From positions 2,728,001 to 2,792,000 of the forward strand of contig JBLDXI010000024.1 of assembly GCA_047495785.1 (NCBI GenBank): a DNA stretch of 64,000 nucleotides, read 5' to 3'. Position numbers and translations under genes: made by a program. The notes below the pieces were generated by a model. That model made no database searches. It was not told the origin of the DNA and saw nothing but the letters and a program-made list of their open reading frames with translations. Shown here one piece after another: positions 12,032 through 22,700 of this stretch. The first letter of the stretch is position 1. The number at the start of each line of letters is the position of its first letter. This DNA comes from Lepidodermella squamata (lineage: Eukaryota > Gastrotricha).

Positions 12032-12053
12032 AAATCGAACGTGAAGTGTCGGG
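12032..12053 (+). promoter_or_regulatory. Conserved upstream core, lectin copy C
   Basis: The core 'aaatcgaacgtgaagtgtcg' lies about 100 bases before the ATG at 12150, inside a longer upstream block (11795-12149) shared with copy A and the relic. Confidence 0.4.
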
Positions 12054-12149
12054 TAATTTAGCGCGAATTCGATCGCACTACACAAACAATAAAAAAGAGA
12101 ACAGGGATCTAAAAGACGTGGAATTTCTCTTGCAATAAAGCTGCAATAA

Positions 12150-14892
12150 ATGATAAAACTGATAGCTATTTTTCTACATCTACCAATTCTGGCCGCTAAG
12201 CCGAATGAGGATTGGGTTGCCAGGCCAGAATTTGCGAACATGTTGCCATCAACATTGAGTCCAATATTCGAAGTGGAGGCAAAAATTTCCGGGGAATGCT
12301 TCGTCTACTGCCAGATGAAGGACTGTGACAGCGTAGCGTACAGTAACTCATTCAAGACATGCAAGCTGTATCAACATCCACCTAACGTGACAACGCCTCT
12401 TCCACCCCTGAGACCCGATCTCAATTTTCAGCACCAGATGTACCACAAGCGACAGTTTTGTCCACCTGATTGGGTTATTGACCCTGATAGCAATATCTGC
12501 TATTACATGAATGGAATGAACACCATGGTTGATCGCAACTCGGCATGGAAGATTTGTGAAGAAGCGCATGGTTCAGTTCTCGTGACGTTTGAAACACCTG
12601 AGCAGCGATCCTTTCTATACTCGGTTGGTTTGAAAATCACCATTCCCATTTGTTCCAAGAACCTATCTAACGAATTTGTCTAGGTACTCAAAAACAGCTA
12701 CAGCACTATTTCGAAGTGGTGGACTGGCTACGCTTTGTTTGACTAGAATCTTTGGAGCCGCCCTGTTGAGGAAATCAGTGGCTACGTCAAACGGAGAGGT
12801 GATTGTATGGGGAATGATATAACAACGCCAGCGTGCCAATTAGTTTCAGGCCCTCAACAGTGCGCAGATCGCTGCAATCGAATATATGGCAGCCAATGTG
12901 TTGCGTTCACTTACCTAAAATTAACCAAAATGTGCTGCCTGAAGTACAGTTCTTGTGAGAATCCTACAGCGGATCCGACATGGGAGTTCTGGATTTACGA
13001 TAAAGTTAACTCTGACCGCCCGCCAAGTTACTCCACCACCGTCCAGTGTGGCAATATTGACATCAAATCAATACCAAACACTACTTTTAAGCAGTGCAGG
13101 GATGCTTGCCAGGCAACCATGGGCTGCATTTCATTTACGTTCTACTTGGGTACTTGCTATCCGAAGTACAAGTCATGCTATGACATTGCTAAGACCGCAG
13201 CTGCGAATATGGTCTTCTACGAATACGGCATCACCAACCCGGGCGTCTGTCCATTCGGTCAGCGTTACAGGGACGTCTGCCTCGCCCTCCATAAATCGTT
13301 TACCTCTTTTTACGCGGCAGCTACGAATTGCCGCAAAATGGGTGGGAAATTGATTACCCCGATCGGATTAACGAAGCAAGCACTTGTTTGGCATTACATG
13401 AAAAGACTTCCAACAGCAAGACATGGATGGATTGATTGGCTGGATGATGGCCACGAGGGCAATTGGACTACTATCGATGCCAGCTTAACGCTGATAGATT
13501 CATTCTACGATCGATGGCGTTGGTATTCAGGGTGAACTTGTTCCACTGAAATTTGAATTTGAAAACAATTTAAATACTTTGAACACAGAGAACCCAATGG
13601 CGGTACAAATGAAAACATGGGTGCGTTATACTACGACAGAACGGATACATATTATGGTTATTCAGTCAATTCGGTCATTGACTATGGTGGAAGTATTGCA
13701 CAGCTATGGCCCATTTGCGAAACGCGTAATACAACTTGCCGCCCTTGAGAAATTTGTCATGTCTGAGGTGTTTGTTTTAAGCTATTTCAATGTCATGGCC
13801 TGATTCTTGCCGTTTCACACCGAATGGCCGCGAATATTACGGAACTGTATCTCAAACTGTTAGCGGGGTGACTTGCAGGACTTGGGACCATGCTAACAAT
13901 ACATACAGGGCGAAGTGGCAAGCCTACCCAGACTGGTACGTCACCCAGTCGTACTGCCGCAATCCGGATCCGGGCCTATTCAACAACAGCGTTTGGTGTT
14001 ATAGGAGCGACAACGGCCAACCAGAGGCCTGCGACGTACCCATGTGCCGTAAGGAATATTTCGTTTCATAAGGGAACAAGCGAGCTTTCAAGATTCGCGC
14101 TACTGAATCGTATAGAGAGTATGAAGTGATGCGAATTGAACCACCTAGCTCGAGAGGATAATCCGAAAAGACCGCAAAGGGGGTTCTTTTACCTAAACAT
14201 GACATTGGTGATAAAAGCACCTGGTCTGGCGCCAGATTCCCTTTGGTGCCTTTATCGAAGGAGTATCGCGAACATTTTCTATTTTATAGCTGAATCTGAC
14301 TGGGCTAATGGGCAGATTTTCAACAGCGTCTTTTACCCGCATGCTGCCATTTCGAGTTCGCCCACAGCTTCAGATGGCTACGACTGGACCACGGAACCTT
14401 TGACTGGCTCAGCTAACGCTTTGTGCAAAATGAAAGCTGAAGATTGGTGCCCGTACTACTTTAAAGGCAGTTGTTACAAGATCTACACCATCTTAGCAAC
14501 TTACGATGAGGCCAGCGCAATTTGCAAGAAAAACAACTGGCACCTGGTTTCGATTACCACCTACGACGAACAGAAGTTCGTTCAGAGTTTTACAATGTCA
14601 GCAGGAAGTGAGTTATAATAATGAAATCCATTATTGTATAAAACTGTCTACGATCGCAGGAATGTATTTCAACCCAGACTTTTTTTGGATCGGAATGCGA
14701 AATTCAGGGAATGTTCCGTATTCAACTTAAGACAACGGCGAGGCGGCAACGGTTGTTTACTATGAACCAGGCGAGCCTAATGACGGTGGCATTTCTTGTG
14801 CTGGCATTTGGCAGGGCAGAACTGGCTTGTGGGTTGATACTACTTGTTCCGCCAAGAGCTTTTTCATCTGCGAAACTGAGATCGGCAAATGA
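12150..14892 (+). pseudogene. Lectin/PAN/kringle mosaic, copy C, with two nonsense codons
   Basis: Exons 12150-12623, 12684-13531, 13589-13725, 13782-14048, 14290-14607 and 14660-14892 match copies A and B in order, length and phase. All splice sites and the signal peptide (MIKLIAIFLHLPILAA) are intact. Codon 179 is TAG (12744-12746) where A and B have Ser (TCA or TCG), inside lectin domain 1. A second stop, TAA (14728-14730), replaces Trp in lectin domain 3 (STWDNGE in copy B). With full framing kept otherwise, the copy is a recent pseudogene, a segregating null allele, or two sequencing errors. If read, it could make only the PAN-like segment and most of lectin domain 1. Its second exon holds a rest frame from 12807 to 13535. 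Confidence 0.8.
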
Positions 14893-15217
14893 CATATTTT
14901 CCATGACATTATCAAGACTTTGAAACGCATTCTGCAGCCATTTTGTATGGAATATGTAGCTTCAGAGTTATTCCCGATTTTATTTTCAATTTTTGAGTGG
15001 TCTGCTCTAGTGCCAGTTACCATGCAACCTTAGTGATTGAAACTCACATACCACCTATGTAGTGAGAAATCCAAGAGTTTAGTTTGTATCCTATTACTCT
15101 CTTATACGATGGTACAAGTTGTACAAGATTATAGTTATTCAATAAAGATCCACTAGAATCTCGACAATTCTTCCTCTACTGGTTACAAATCTATTGCAAT
15201 CTTCAGATCAATTTTGT
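14893..15217. other. Spacer between lectin copy C and the SOCS-box pair
   Basis: About 325 bases between convergent genes. An AATAAA at about 15140 could end the plus-strand lectin transcript. Nothing else seen. Confidence 0.4.
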
Positions 15218-16588
15218 TCATTTACTTCTCAAATATATAGGCCGATAGTCACAATAACAAAGGTAATCGATTAACGGTTTAGGAATTTCAAGGCTATTAA
15301 CTTTTTCCGCGATATTAGGCGGGTTTACATTCATAATTATCGCACGCCTCGCTAGGCTTTGAAGACTCGGCAAATTTCTGGAAAAATAGTTACCCAGAAC
15401 AGTCAGCCAAGATGCAATAATTTGCGGCCGTCGCGATGCAAACTGGTATAAACCACGGCCGTCAGTCCTGGATAGATAACTCGGCTTTGAAAGCGATTCG
15501 ACGATTAATTCTAAGAAAAACGTCGGGCTACCCCAGATTTCACGGCAAATTTCCTCCTGATCCAAGTTCCAAACAGTCGAGGATTGGGCTAGCAGCCCTA
15601 AAACATCGGTAATCTCCGGAATTCTCGCCCCGTTCCGAAGAAGTGGTAAAATTCCATTTTGAACAAGTTGACCTAGTTTCCGGGACAGGTCAGTTGAAGT
15701 AAGCGTAACTTGCCAATTAATCGCATTAGCCATGACCTTTGTCAATAGAAAATTCATTTCAAATCCGAAACTTTCGACTTCAAGGATAGATTCAGCTTTA
15801 GCGAGAAGAAAATCAGCAGCTTCAGAACTCACAATCGCAACTTGGCTGAACCAATTTTCCAATAAAGCTGGGAAAGAAACCGATTCGGCGTTGAAATTCG
15901 TTGCCGAATAAATTTCTCTGAAAATCGACAACAAATTCTGAACTTCAGGTGAAGATTCTGGAACAAATCGGCGTGAAGCGAATCGGGTGAATTGGTCCAA
16001 TAAAACCAGGCAGGGCCGTGTCCTAGTTACAGGACAAAGGCCTTCAATTGGACTAACGCCATAATTCAAACATATTTCGACGCCTTCTCGAAATTGGAGG
16101 CATATAGTATGAAGTAATAGATGAGTCGTCAAGCAACTGGGTAATTCCTTTCCCGATAGGATTGATTTCAATAAATCGGGACTCTTCGTGAAAATCGCCA
16201 AATAAAGAAGTGCAAAAATTCTGTGATCGAAATTGTTCGCTGAAGGCAGGAAATTCTCGAAATTTTCGAATTCGACGCTCAATTCGGCTATTGTTAGGCC
16301 ACAAGTGCTTAGAATCGAGTCGAGTTGAGCTGATTCCAGTTGAGTTTGATTCGGGAGCTTCATATCACATCTCAGCCACGAATCGACCAAATCGGCAAGG
16401 TCATTGTTACTGCTCAGAATATTTCCTTGAATTTTAAATAAAATGTCCTCAATAGCTTCGATGACTTTTTCTTGGAAATTCGGTTCGTTTTTGACGAATT
16501 CGACTGTTTTGCATAGGCCATGGCATCGAAGCGAGCCGTGACCCTTCGCAAAATTTATAGGCCGTTCGCTTAATTCGAAAAGGGACAT
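15218..16588 (-). CDS. SOCS-box-like protein, ASB-type (paralogue 1)
   Basis: A single 456-residue open frame. The C-terminus (about 410-456: LPSLQSLARRAIIMNV, then LEIPKPLIDYLCYC) resembles a SOCS box: an LxxxCxxxA-type helix, then LPxPLxxYL. The BC-box Cys is Ala here. The middle (about 130-200, SCLTTHLLLHTICLQFREGV, GVEICLNYGVSPIEG) looks like degenerate ankyrin repeats, as in ASB proteins that recruit substrates to elongin B/C-cullin-5 ligases. The upstream gene (16634-17953) is a paralogue with the same layout, 45 bases away. Ubiquitin-ligase adaptor is the best guess; the ankyrin assignment is weak and the SOCS-box match moderate. No introns are needed. Confidence 0.55.
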   Translation of the reverse strand: MSLFELSERPINFAKGHGSLRCHGLCKTVEFVKNEPNFQEKVIEAIEDILFKIQGNILSSNNDLADLVDSWLRCDMKLPNQTQLESAQLDSILSTCGLTIAELSVEFENFENFLPSANNFDHRIFALLYLAIFTKSPDLLKSILSGKELPSCLTTHLLLHTICLQFREGVEICLNYGVSPIEGLCPVTRTRPCLVLLDQFTRFASRRFVPESSPEVQNLLSIFREIYSATNFNAESVSFPALLENWFSQVAIVSSEAADFLLAKAESILEVESFGFEMNFLLTKVMANAINWQVTLTSTDLSRKLGQLVQNGILPLLRNGARIPEITDVLGLLAQSSTVWNLDQEEICREIWGSPTFFLELIVESLSKPSYLSRTDGRGLYQFASRRPQIIASWLTVLGNYFSRNLPSLQSLARRAIIMNVNPPNIAEKVNSLEIPKPLIDYLCYCDYRPIYLRSK

Positions 16589-16633
16589 TTAATTTCCAAA
16601 TTTTGAAAAATCTATAATTAAAAATACATGCGA

Positions 16634-17953
16634 TCAAATGTCAAGTTTAAACTCTTGAAAATTCAAATAATCACTGAGAAGTAAAGGTAGGCCTAAATCT
16701 TCAATAGCCTTCATTCTTTGATTGAGACCAATCGGCAATCGATTCACAATTATCGATCGAGCGATGTTTTGAAGCCGGCCATCAATAAACCGCCGCCGGG
16801 TCAAAATAGTACCGATCTCCGGGCCAGCCATATTAACCAGCTCGAACCCGGTCAAACCCGGACTAACCCGATGAACCCGGCTTGAAAAATCCAGCAACGC
16901 CTCGCTTAGGAAAACGATTAAAAACCCGGATTTCGGAGAAAAATCTGCGTGAAATTTTGAAATTGCCATAAATTCGCAACCAGGGCACGATTTCAAGCCG
17001 TCAATCCTTACGCCAGATTGAAGTAAGGGCAGGGTTAAGCTCGACATTAATTTAGCAGTTTCGGAGCCTGCTGATCGTTGAGGCAATCCAGTTGCTGTAA
17101 ATAGAAGCTTAAACATGGCCCATATTGCTTGCCATAACATTTTCCCAACGCGGCTTGGTTTCCGAAAATCGATCGATTGAAAGCGAATCGAGGCTGATTT
17201 TATCAAAAGCAGGCACGTTTCATTGCTAGCTTTCAGGGCAAAATTTCTCAATCGAGGGAAATCTACGAATAACTCCTCGAATTTAAATTTTTCCGCATCG
17301 ATTTTACCCAAAATTAGCCGAAAAATTGCCTCGGAATATTCATCATTTTCGCTCGAAGCCAGAATATCGAGACTGTGGGCCAAGGGCGTGAAAGAAAATT
17401 CGTTCGAGTACAGCGGATCGCATAACGGGGCTCCATTTTCCAGTAGAATTTCAACGCCTTGCAAAAATCGATTTTTTATCGATTGATACAATAAATGAGC
17501 CAGCATACAGCTTGGAATTTGACTTTTAACTTCTTTTAATGCCAGAATTTTCTTTAAAATTTCGTAATTACGACAAACAATGCAGAGATTGAGGCAAATC
17601 ATTGCTTCAGCGTCGTAATTTTCGACATTTTCCCGTGAAATTTCTAATAATTCTTGGGAAATTTCTTTAATCAGCGAGGCTGGCACTCTTCCCTTTGGAT
17701 AGTAGCCAATTAACAAGCCATTAGCTCCATTTGAAGAAATCACTTGCCGGTAAATTTCCGTAAAATTCGCGTGTAAAATGTCGCTGCCAACCAGATAAGA
17801 CCATTTAACGATATAGATTTGCCGATTGCTGTGCCGTTTTGTCAATTCGTGGGTCAAGTTGTCGGCCGATGTAATAAATTGGTCGTATAATTGCGGCGAG
17901 GTCGTGGTGTTGAAGGCGCATTTGCCCTGACATATCATATCAGCGTGAGCCAT
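16634..17953 (-). CDS. SOCS-box-like protein, ASB-type (paralogue 2)
   Basis: A 439-residue single-exon frame starting MAHADMICQGKCAF. It shares the plan of its neighbour: an alpha-helical middle with IPSCMLAHLLYQSIKNRF and GVEILLENGAPLCDP (ankyrin-like helix-turn-helix), then a C-terminal LQNIARSIIVNRLP and LGLPLLLSDYLNF matching a SOCS box. Here too the BC-box Cys is Ala. The strong heat-shock element array at 18892-18973 lies about 940 bases upstream, so stress-inducible transcription of this gene (or of the divergent one at 19702) is possible. An adaptor for a cullin ligase is inferred from the SOCS-like tail only. Confidence 0.5.
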   Translation of the reverse strand: MAHADMICQGKCAFNTTTSPQLYDQFITSADNLTHELTKRHSNRQIYIVKWSYLVGSDILHANFTEIYRQVISSNGANGLLIGYYPKGRVPASLIKEISQELLEISRENVENYDAEAMICLNLCIVCRNYEILKKILALKEVKSQIPSCMLAHLLYQSIKNRFLQGVEILLENGAPLCDPLYSNEFSFTPLAHSLDILASSENDEYSEAIFRLILGKIDAEKFKFEELFVDFPRLRNFALKASNETCLLLIKSASIRFQSIDFRKPSRVGKMLWQAIWAMFKLLFTATGLPQRSAGSETAKLMSSLTLPLLQSGVRIDGLKSCPGCEFMAISKFHADFSPKSGFLIVFLSEALLDFSSRVHRVSPGLTGFELVNMAGPEIGTILTRRRFIDGRLQNIARSIIVNRLPIGLNQRMKAIEDLGLPLLLSDYLNFQEFKLDI

Positions 17954-18891
17954 AGTAATAAAAGTGGAATGATAAAATCAGAGATGCACTACGTTGAAAT
18001 TAATGAATGAAATATTTGAGTACAAACTTTGAGTCACGTGATCTTATTTCGAGCCAACTCGTGGATAATTAAAAGAGACAAAGATCATTTTTCGGGGACA
18101 ACTTGTCATAGCCATGGAATAGTTCAAAACGCCTGATACCAAAAAATGTGCCGTGAAATGCTGCAAATTCTTGAGCCATTCACGTCCGAAATTTACCTTT
18201 TCGTATGACGGAGTTATTAATTTCTGGCAGACAGGTGTGATTATTTGAGAGGTACCAAATTGAATTTATTGATTCTTACGATGAAAGAAACAAAAGGAAC
18301 AGATTGTGTGTGTGCGTGTGTTTACTTTTGCGCAAAGCCCCTTTTTTATTTGACCACTCTTAAAAATAATCAAAATTGTTTTCAATCACCAAAAATCAGG
18401 TAAAATTCCTAAAATCACCGAAATTTGCAGATAAATCGGAAATAAACTTTCACACCTTTGCCTCAATTATCGTAAATTTCTGAATGAAGACTGATTTTAA
18501 TCCTCGAAAAACATGACCTTACAAAATACACGGTGCTTTTTTTTAAATAAAGCATTACTTATTGCACTTGGCACCTAAGTCAGATTATTTTGCTATTTGC
18601 GCGTTTTGAAAATTTTAGCTCTGAGTGCAAGCCCAAACTCGCTGCACAGTTTTATATAAACTTTTAAAATTTCAAAAGCTTGCATTTTCGGGTAAAGGTT
18701 TCCAGGGCATCTGCTCGATTTTCAGGTATCTTCGATAAGGACAAGGAACAAATCGAATAGCTACTTCTTATTTTCTATGCTTTGTCTTTAAAGAAATATA
18801 AAAGCAAGGTAATTTCTTATAACAACAAACAGCAGCATCTAACTGAGCACAACGTGTCTTTATAAATGGCTATAGAACAGTCTAGAACATG

Positions 18892-18919
18892 GAAGGTTCT
18901 CGAATATTCTCGAATGTTC
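18892..18919. promoter_or_regulatory. Perfect six-unit heat-shock element
   Basis: The sequence reads GAA-nn-TTC-nn-GAA-nn-TTC-nn-GAA-nn-TTC, with units at 18892, 18897, 18902, 18907, 18912 and 18917, exactly five bases apart. This is the alternating array bound by HSF trimers, here long enough for two trimers. On the minus strand a TATA-like ttataaag (about 18858-18865) follows, pointing towards the gene at 17953. The gene at 19702 lies about 780 bases the other way. Confidence 0.75.
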
Positions 18920-18951
18920 TGGACCTGGAATTTTCAGGCATTCGTAGTCTA

Positions 18952-18973
18952 GAAACTTCCGAATTCTGAATTC
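18952..18973. promoter_or_regulatory. Secondary heat-shock-element cluster
   Basis: GAAacTTC (18952-18959) is followed by GAATTC and GAATTC units (18961-18973) with slightly irregular spacing. It lies 33 bases from the perfect array and probably adds HSF sites. Confidence 0.5.
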
Positions 18974-19701
18974 TCCGTCAACAACTGTCCTAATTTGTTA
19001 TGACATGAAAATCAGCCGGCCTTAACTTCGACTCCAAGGGCGAATCTTCATGGCTCGAATTAAGCAAATTGTTCAAGGTTCCACATATACCCCTACGTTT
19101 AATGTTAAATTATTGCTTAAAAAAATCAAGGGAAAATATTAAAATTTTCAAATTTTCAGGAAAATCAGGAATCTTTCTTTGTCTAATTTCGGCATTTTTT
19201 AGCTCACCGGACACCACTGCGATCGAAAAGTCTGATCAGAAGTCGAAGAATGTTTTCTTTTAATTTGAAAAAAAATATTAAAAAAGTGTAAAAAATCATG
19301 ATACACATGATACACATCAAGTGTAAAAAAGATCAATAATTTTATTTCAGATTTATTGATTGAATAATAATTTTTTCATAACGATAGCGCGATCGGGTTA
19401 CTTCAACTCCAGGACAAAGAATTCCAATTTTTTTCTCTAGCCCTTTTCTCTTTTTCTGTGCGCGATGAATCTTTGAAATGAATGAAAAAAATGAAATCTA
19501 GCTATTACGCAATAGCAGAGGCTCATTACGATTGTTGAGTGAGCTTGGCTGGTCGTCATGAAATCGATGACAATCGACGCGACTCGTAACAGCAACCCAT
19601 CAAATAGTGACCTCTGTAATTCTGGAAACAATTCGCTTCATTCATCATTTTTCACACAACAATTTTACTCACATTTGTTTTAGCCTCTCATCGATACAAG
19701 C

Positions 19702-22700
19702 ATGGAAAAGGTAAATTTATCGGCGATTCTGCCAGCCTGAATTTGTGTGTAAATTTCAGTTGTTTCAAAAGGTTTTTCATCATCAAAAGTCGTCGTCCAA
19801 GAAGAAACACGATAAGCAACAGCACGAAAAGTTGGAAGAACAGCGACCCGAAAAGGCCGAACAAGAAACAACTGAAGTGCCGGTCGAGCAGAAAGAACAC
19901 GCCGTGCCGAGCGAAATTCCGATCGTCACCCAGACGACTGAGCCCGTTGTCCTGCCATTCGAAGTCCCGATTGCGATTCCGCCCCATCAGGTCAGTGGTA
20001 CTCAGCAAATCGAGCTCAATATGGGCCAGGTCTTGCAAGGCGCCTTAGCTGGTCAACCGATCGACCTTACGGCGCAAGGTCAAGCTCAAGAGGTGCCTGT
20101 CCACGTTGTAGAAGGTCGAACTGAAGGTGAAGCTGAGGGCGAGGTTCAGCTTGAAGGTCAAGAAGGTCGAATGGGCGGTCAAACCCAGCTTGAAGGTCGA
20201 GATCTCGAAGGTCAAGCTCAGGATGTGCCTGTCAACGTTGAAGAAGGTCAAATCGAAGGTCAAGGTCAAAGCGAGGCCGAGGTTCACCTTGAAGGTCAAG
20301 AAGGCCGAATGGGTGGTCAAATTCAGCTTGAAGGTCGAGATCTCGAAGGTCAAGCTCAGGATGTGCCTGTCAACGTTGAAGAAGGTCAAATCGAAGGTCA
20401 AGGTCAAAGCGAGGCCGAGGTCCACCTTGAAGGTCAAGAAGGCCGAATGGGTGGTCAAATTCAGCTTGAAGGTCGAGATCTCGAAGGTCAAGCTCAGGAT
20501 GTGCCTGTCAACGTTGAAGAAGGTCAAATCGAAGGTCAAGGTCAAAGCGAGGCCGAGGTCCACCTTGAAGGTCAAGAAGGCCGAATGGGCGGTCAAATTC
20601 AGCTTGAAGGTCAAGGTCTCGAAGGTCAAGGCCAAATTGGTGGAGAAAGCCGCCTAGAAGGTCAAGAAGGCCAATTGGCCGGCGAAGTCAAGCTTGAAGG
20701 TGAAGATCGGGTCACGGAGAAGCAAGAGCAGGAGGTGTGGGAGAAGCCGATGTCCTACGCTGAGGCCGTGACAAAGCCTGAAAAGCTGACGGAGGAAGGT
20801 CGCGGAATTGGGTTCGTAGGTGGCGAAAGGTCGCGAGGCCCGGGCGGTGATTTGACCGGCGGTCCGATGGAAGCCCAGCCGTCACTCATTGCGCAGCTGG
20901 AACCCGATGAGGAGGCGCCGTCAAGTTCGGGCGCGGTTAACCTGCCCCCGTCACCCCCAGCTGAGGAAGAGCGCGGTGGTCGCGGCGAGCTGATGGAGCA
21001 GCAACCAATGGCTGGCCCTGCGATCGAAATAGCTGGTCAAGAGGGTGAAGAAAGCGGCGTCGAAATGGGTGAAGAAGCCGGAGCTGAGCTGGACCAGCCT
21101 AGTGGCGGCATCGAGGCCGAAGAATTGGCGCCCCTTCAAGCCCTGTCGGCGGAGGACATGAAGCCGGGTCTCGAGTTCACGAAGGCGCCGGAAAATATCC
21201 CGGAGTACCATTCTACTCAGGAAGAACAACATAAATCGGAGCAGGGTGAGACAAAAGCCGGCCTCGATTTCTCCGAAGCACCCGAGCGTGACCAGGGTGT
21301 CCGAGCGGAGCAGCCCAAGCCTGAGGAACACCGCGAAGTCGAGGAGCAGCAGCAGCCGAAGACCGAGGAGTTGAAGCCTGACGATTTGCTGTTGACACAG
21401 AAGAAGGAAGAAGAACAGCCGAAGAAAGAGGAGCTGAAGCCTGAAGATTGGCTGTTGAAGCCGCAGAATGAAGGAGAGCAGCCGAAATCTGAAGAGCCGC
21501 AGCCTATGGAGATTGGCGGTGAGGAGCAGGTTGAGCTACAGCGCCAGCCCGCCTACGATGAAAGCAAGCTGGTTCCGCAGCTTCGACTCTTAGGCATGGC
21601 TGGAGCTAAGCGCGAAAGGTCCGAGGTCAAGTCCGATATTCCGGAGTCGAAGCCCGAAGGTTTGTGAATTTTTTGAATTTTTTTGAATTTTCTGAAATTT
21701 TCTATTTTTTGTAGAACACCGAGCTGAGAGGCGGGACATTACTTCACAGACTGAAATTGAAGGTGGCGAGCAACAGAAGTCAGGTTAGATTTGGTTTTAG
21801 CCAGTTTTATCATGTTTACTATTTTATTTTTTCAGAGGAAAATGTTACCTACGGCTACACTGAAGGCGTTGTTCCGCAGCTGCGGCTTGAAGGCGTTGGC
21901 GAAGAAAAAGGCGAGCAGAAAGGTTCGAAATTTCGAAGTTTTTTTTTATCAATTTCTCACATTGTTTTTTTTCAGAATCTCGCGGCCTGGAACATGGCAC
22001 TGAGGAGAGCAAGGTGCACATCGAATACAGCAAAGGTCGGCTTGGTCAAATAAATTTTAATCATTTTTTTTTAAATTTTGCTGTTGGCAGCTGAACAACC
22101 GTCTCGTGAGCAACAGAAAACGTATGGCTACGAAGAAGGTGTTGTTCCTCAATTGCGAGCTGAAGGCCACCTTGAATCTCACAGAGGTAACATTTAATTC
22201 AAATTTTTTTTCGTGATTTTTCGATTTTGTTATTTTATAATTTTGCTAAAAAATTGTGAATTTAAAATTGATGGGATTTTAAAGAATTCGTAATTATAAT
22301 TCAGAACTACCCCCGGGACCCACGGCTGAAGAACGAATGCGCCTGCAACGCGCTGCCTTTCTCATCGAATTCCCACTAGCTGGCAAGTTATTCAAATAAT
22401 TTCTGAAAATTAAGAAAAATTAGTAAAATCTCAAATTTTCGGTTTTTGTTAGTTTTTTATTTTTCAAAATATATTCTGAATTTTTCCTATTTTTTAGCCG
22501 AAGGTCTTGGCGAGGAGAAGCCCGAAGAACGCCATCGCGAAGAGAAGAAGAAGCCCGAAGAACGCCACCGTAAAGAGAAGAAGCCCGAGGAACATCGAGA
22601 AGAGCGAAAGCTTGAAGAGCATCGCGAGGAGAAAGAAGAAAAGCCGGCAGAACATCGCGAAGTCAGACCTCAAGGCGAGGCGAAAGCCGAAGAACCGCCA

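Larger units (their letters stand above)
17954..19701. other. Intergenic region with heat-shock elements
   Basis: 1.75 kb between the divergent genes at 17953 (minus) and 19702 (plus). It is AT-rich, with a GT run at about 18306-18322. The notable content is the HSE array at 18892-18973. An acceptor-like 'tgttttag' about 20 bases before the ATG at 19702 hints at a spliced 5' leader or trans-splice site. The short frame at 19069-19263 has no support. Confidence 0.5.

Noticed and set aside
20045-20635. Long minus-strand and alternative plus-strand open frames across the repeat array
   Set aside because: They mirror the 138-bp coding repeats; the plus frame that continues into the SDR exons is the real one.
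20124-20650. Many AGGTCA nuclear-receptor half-sites
   Set aside because: They follow directly from codons for Glu-Gly-Gln in the protein repeat, so they are explained by coding sequence.
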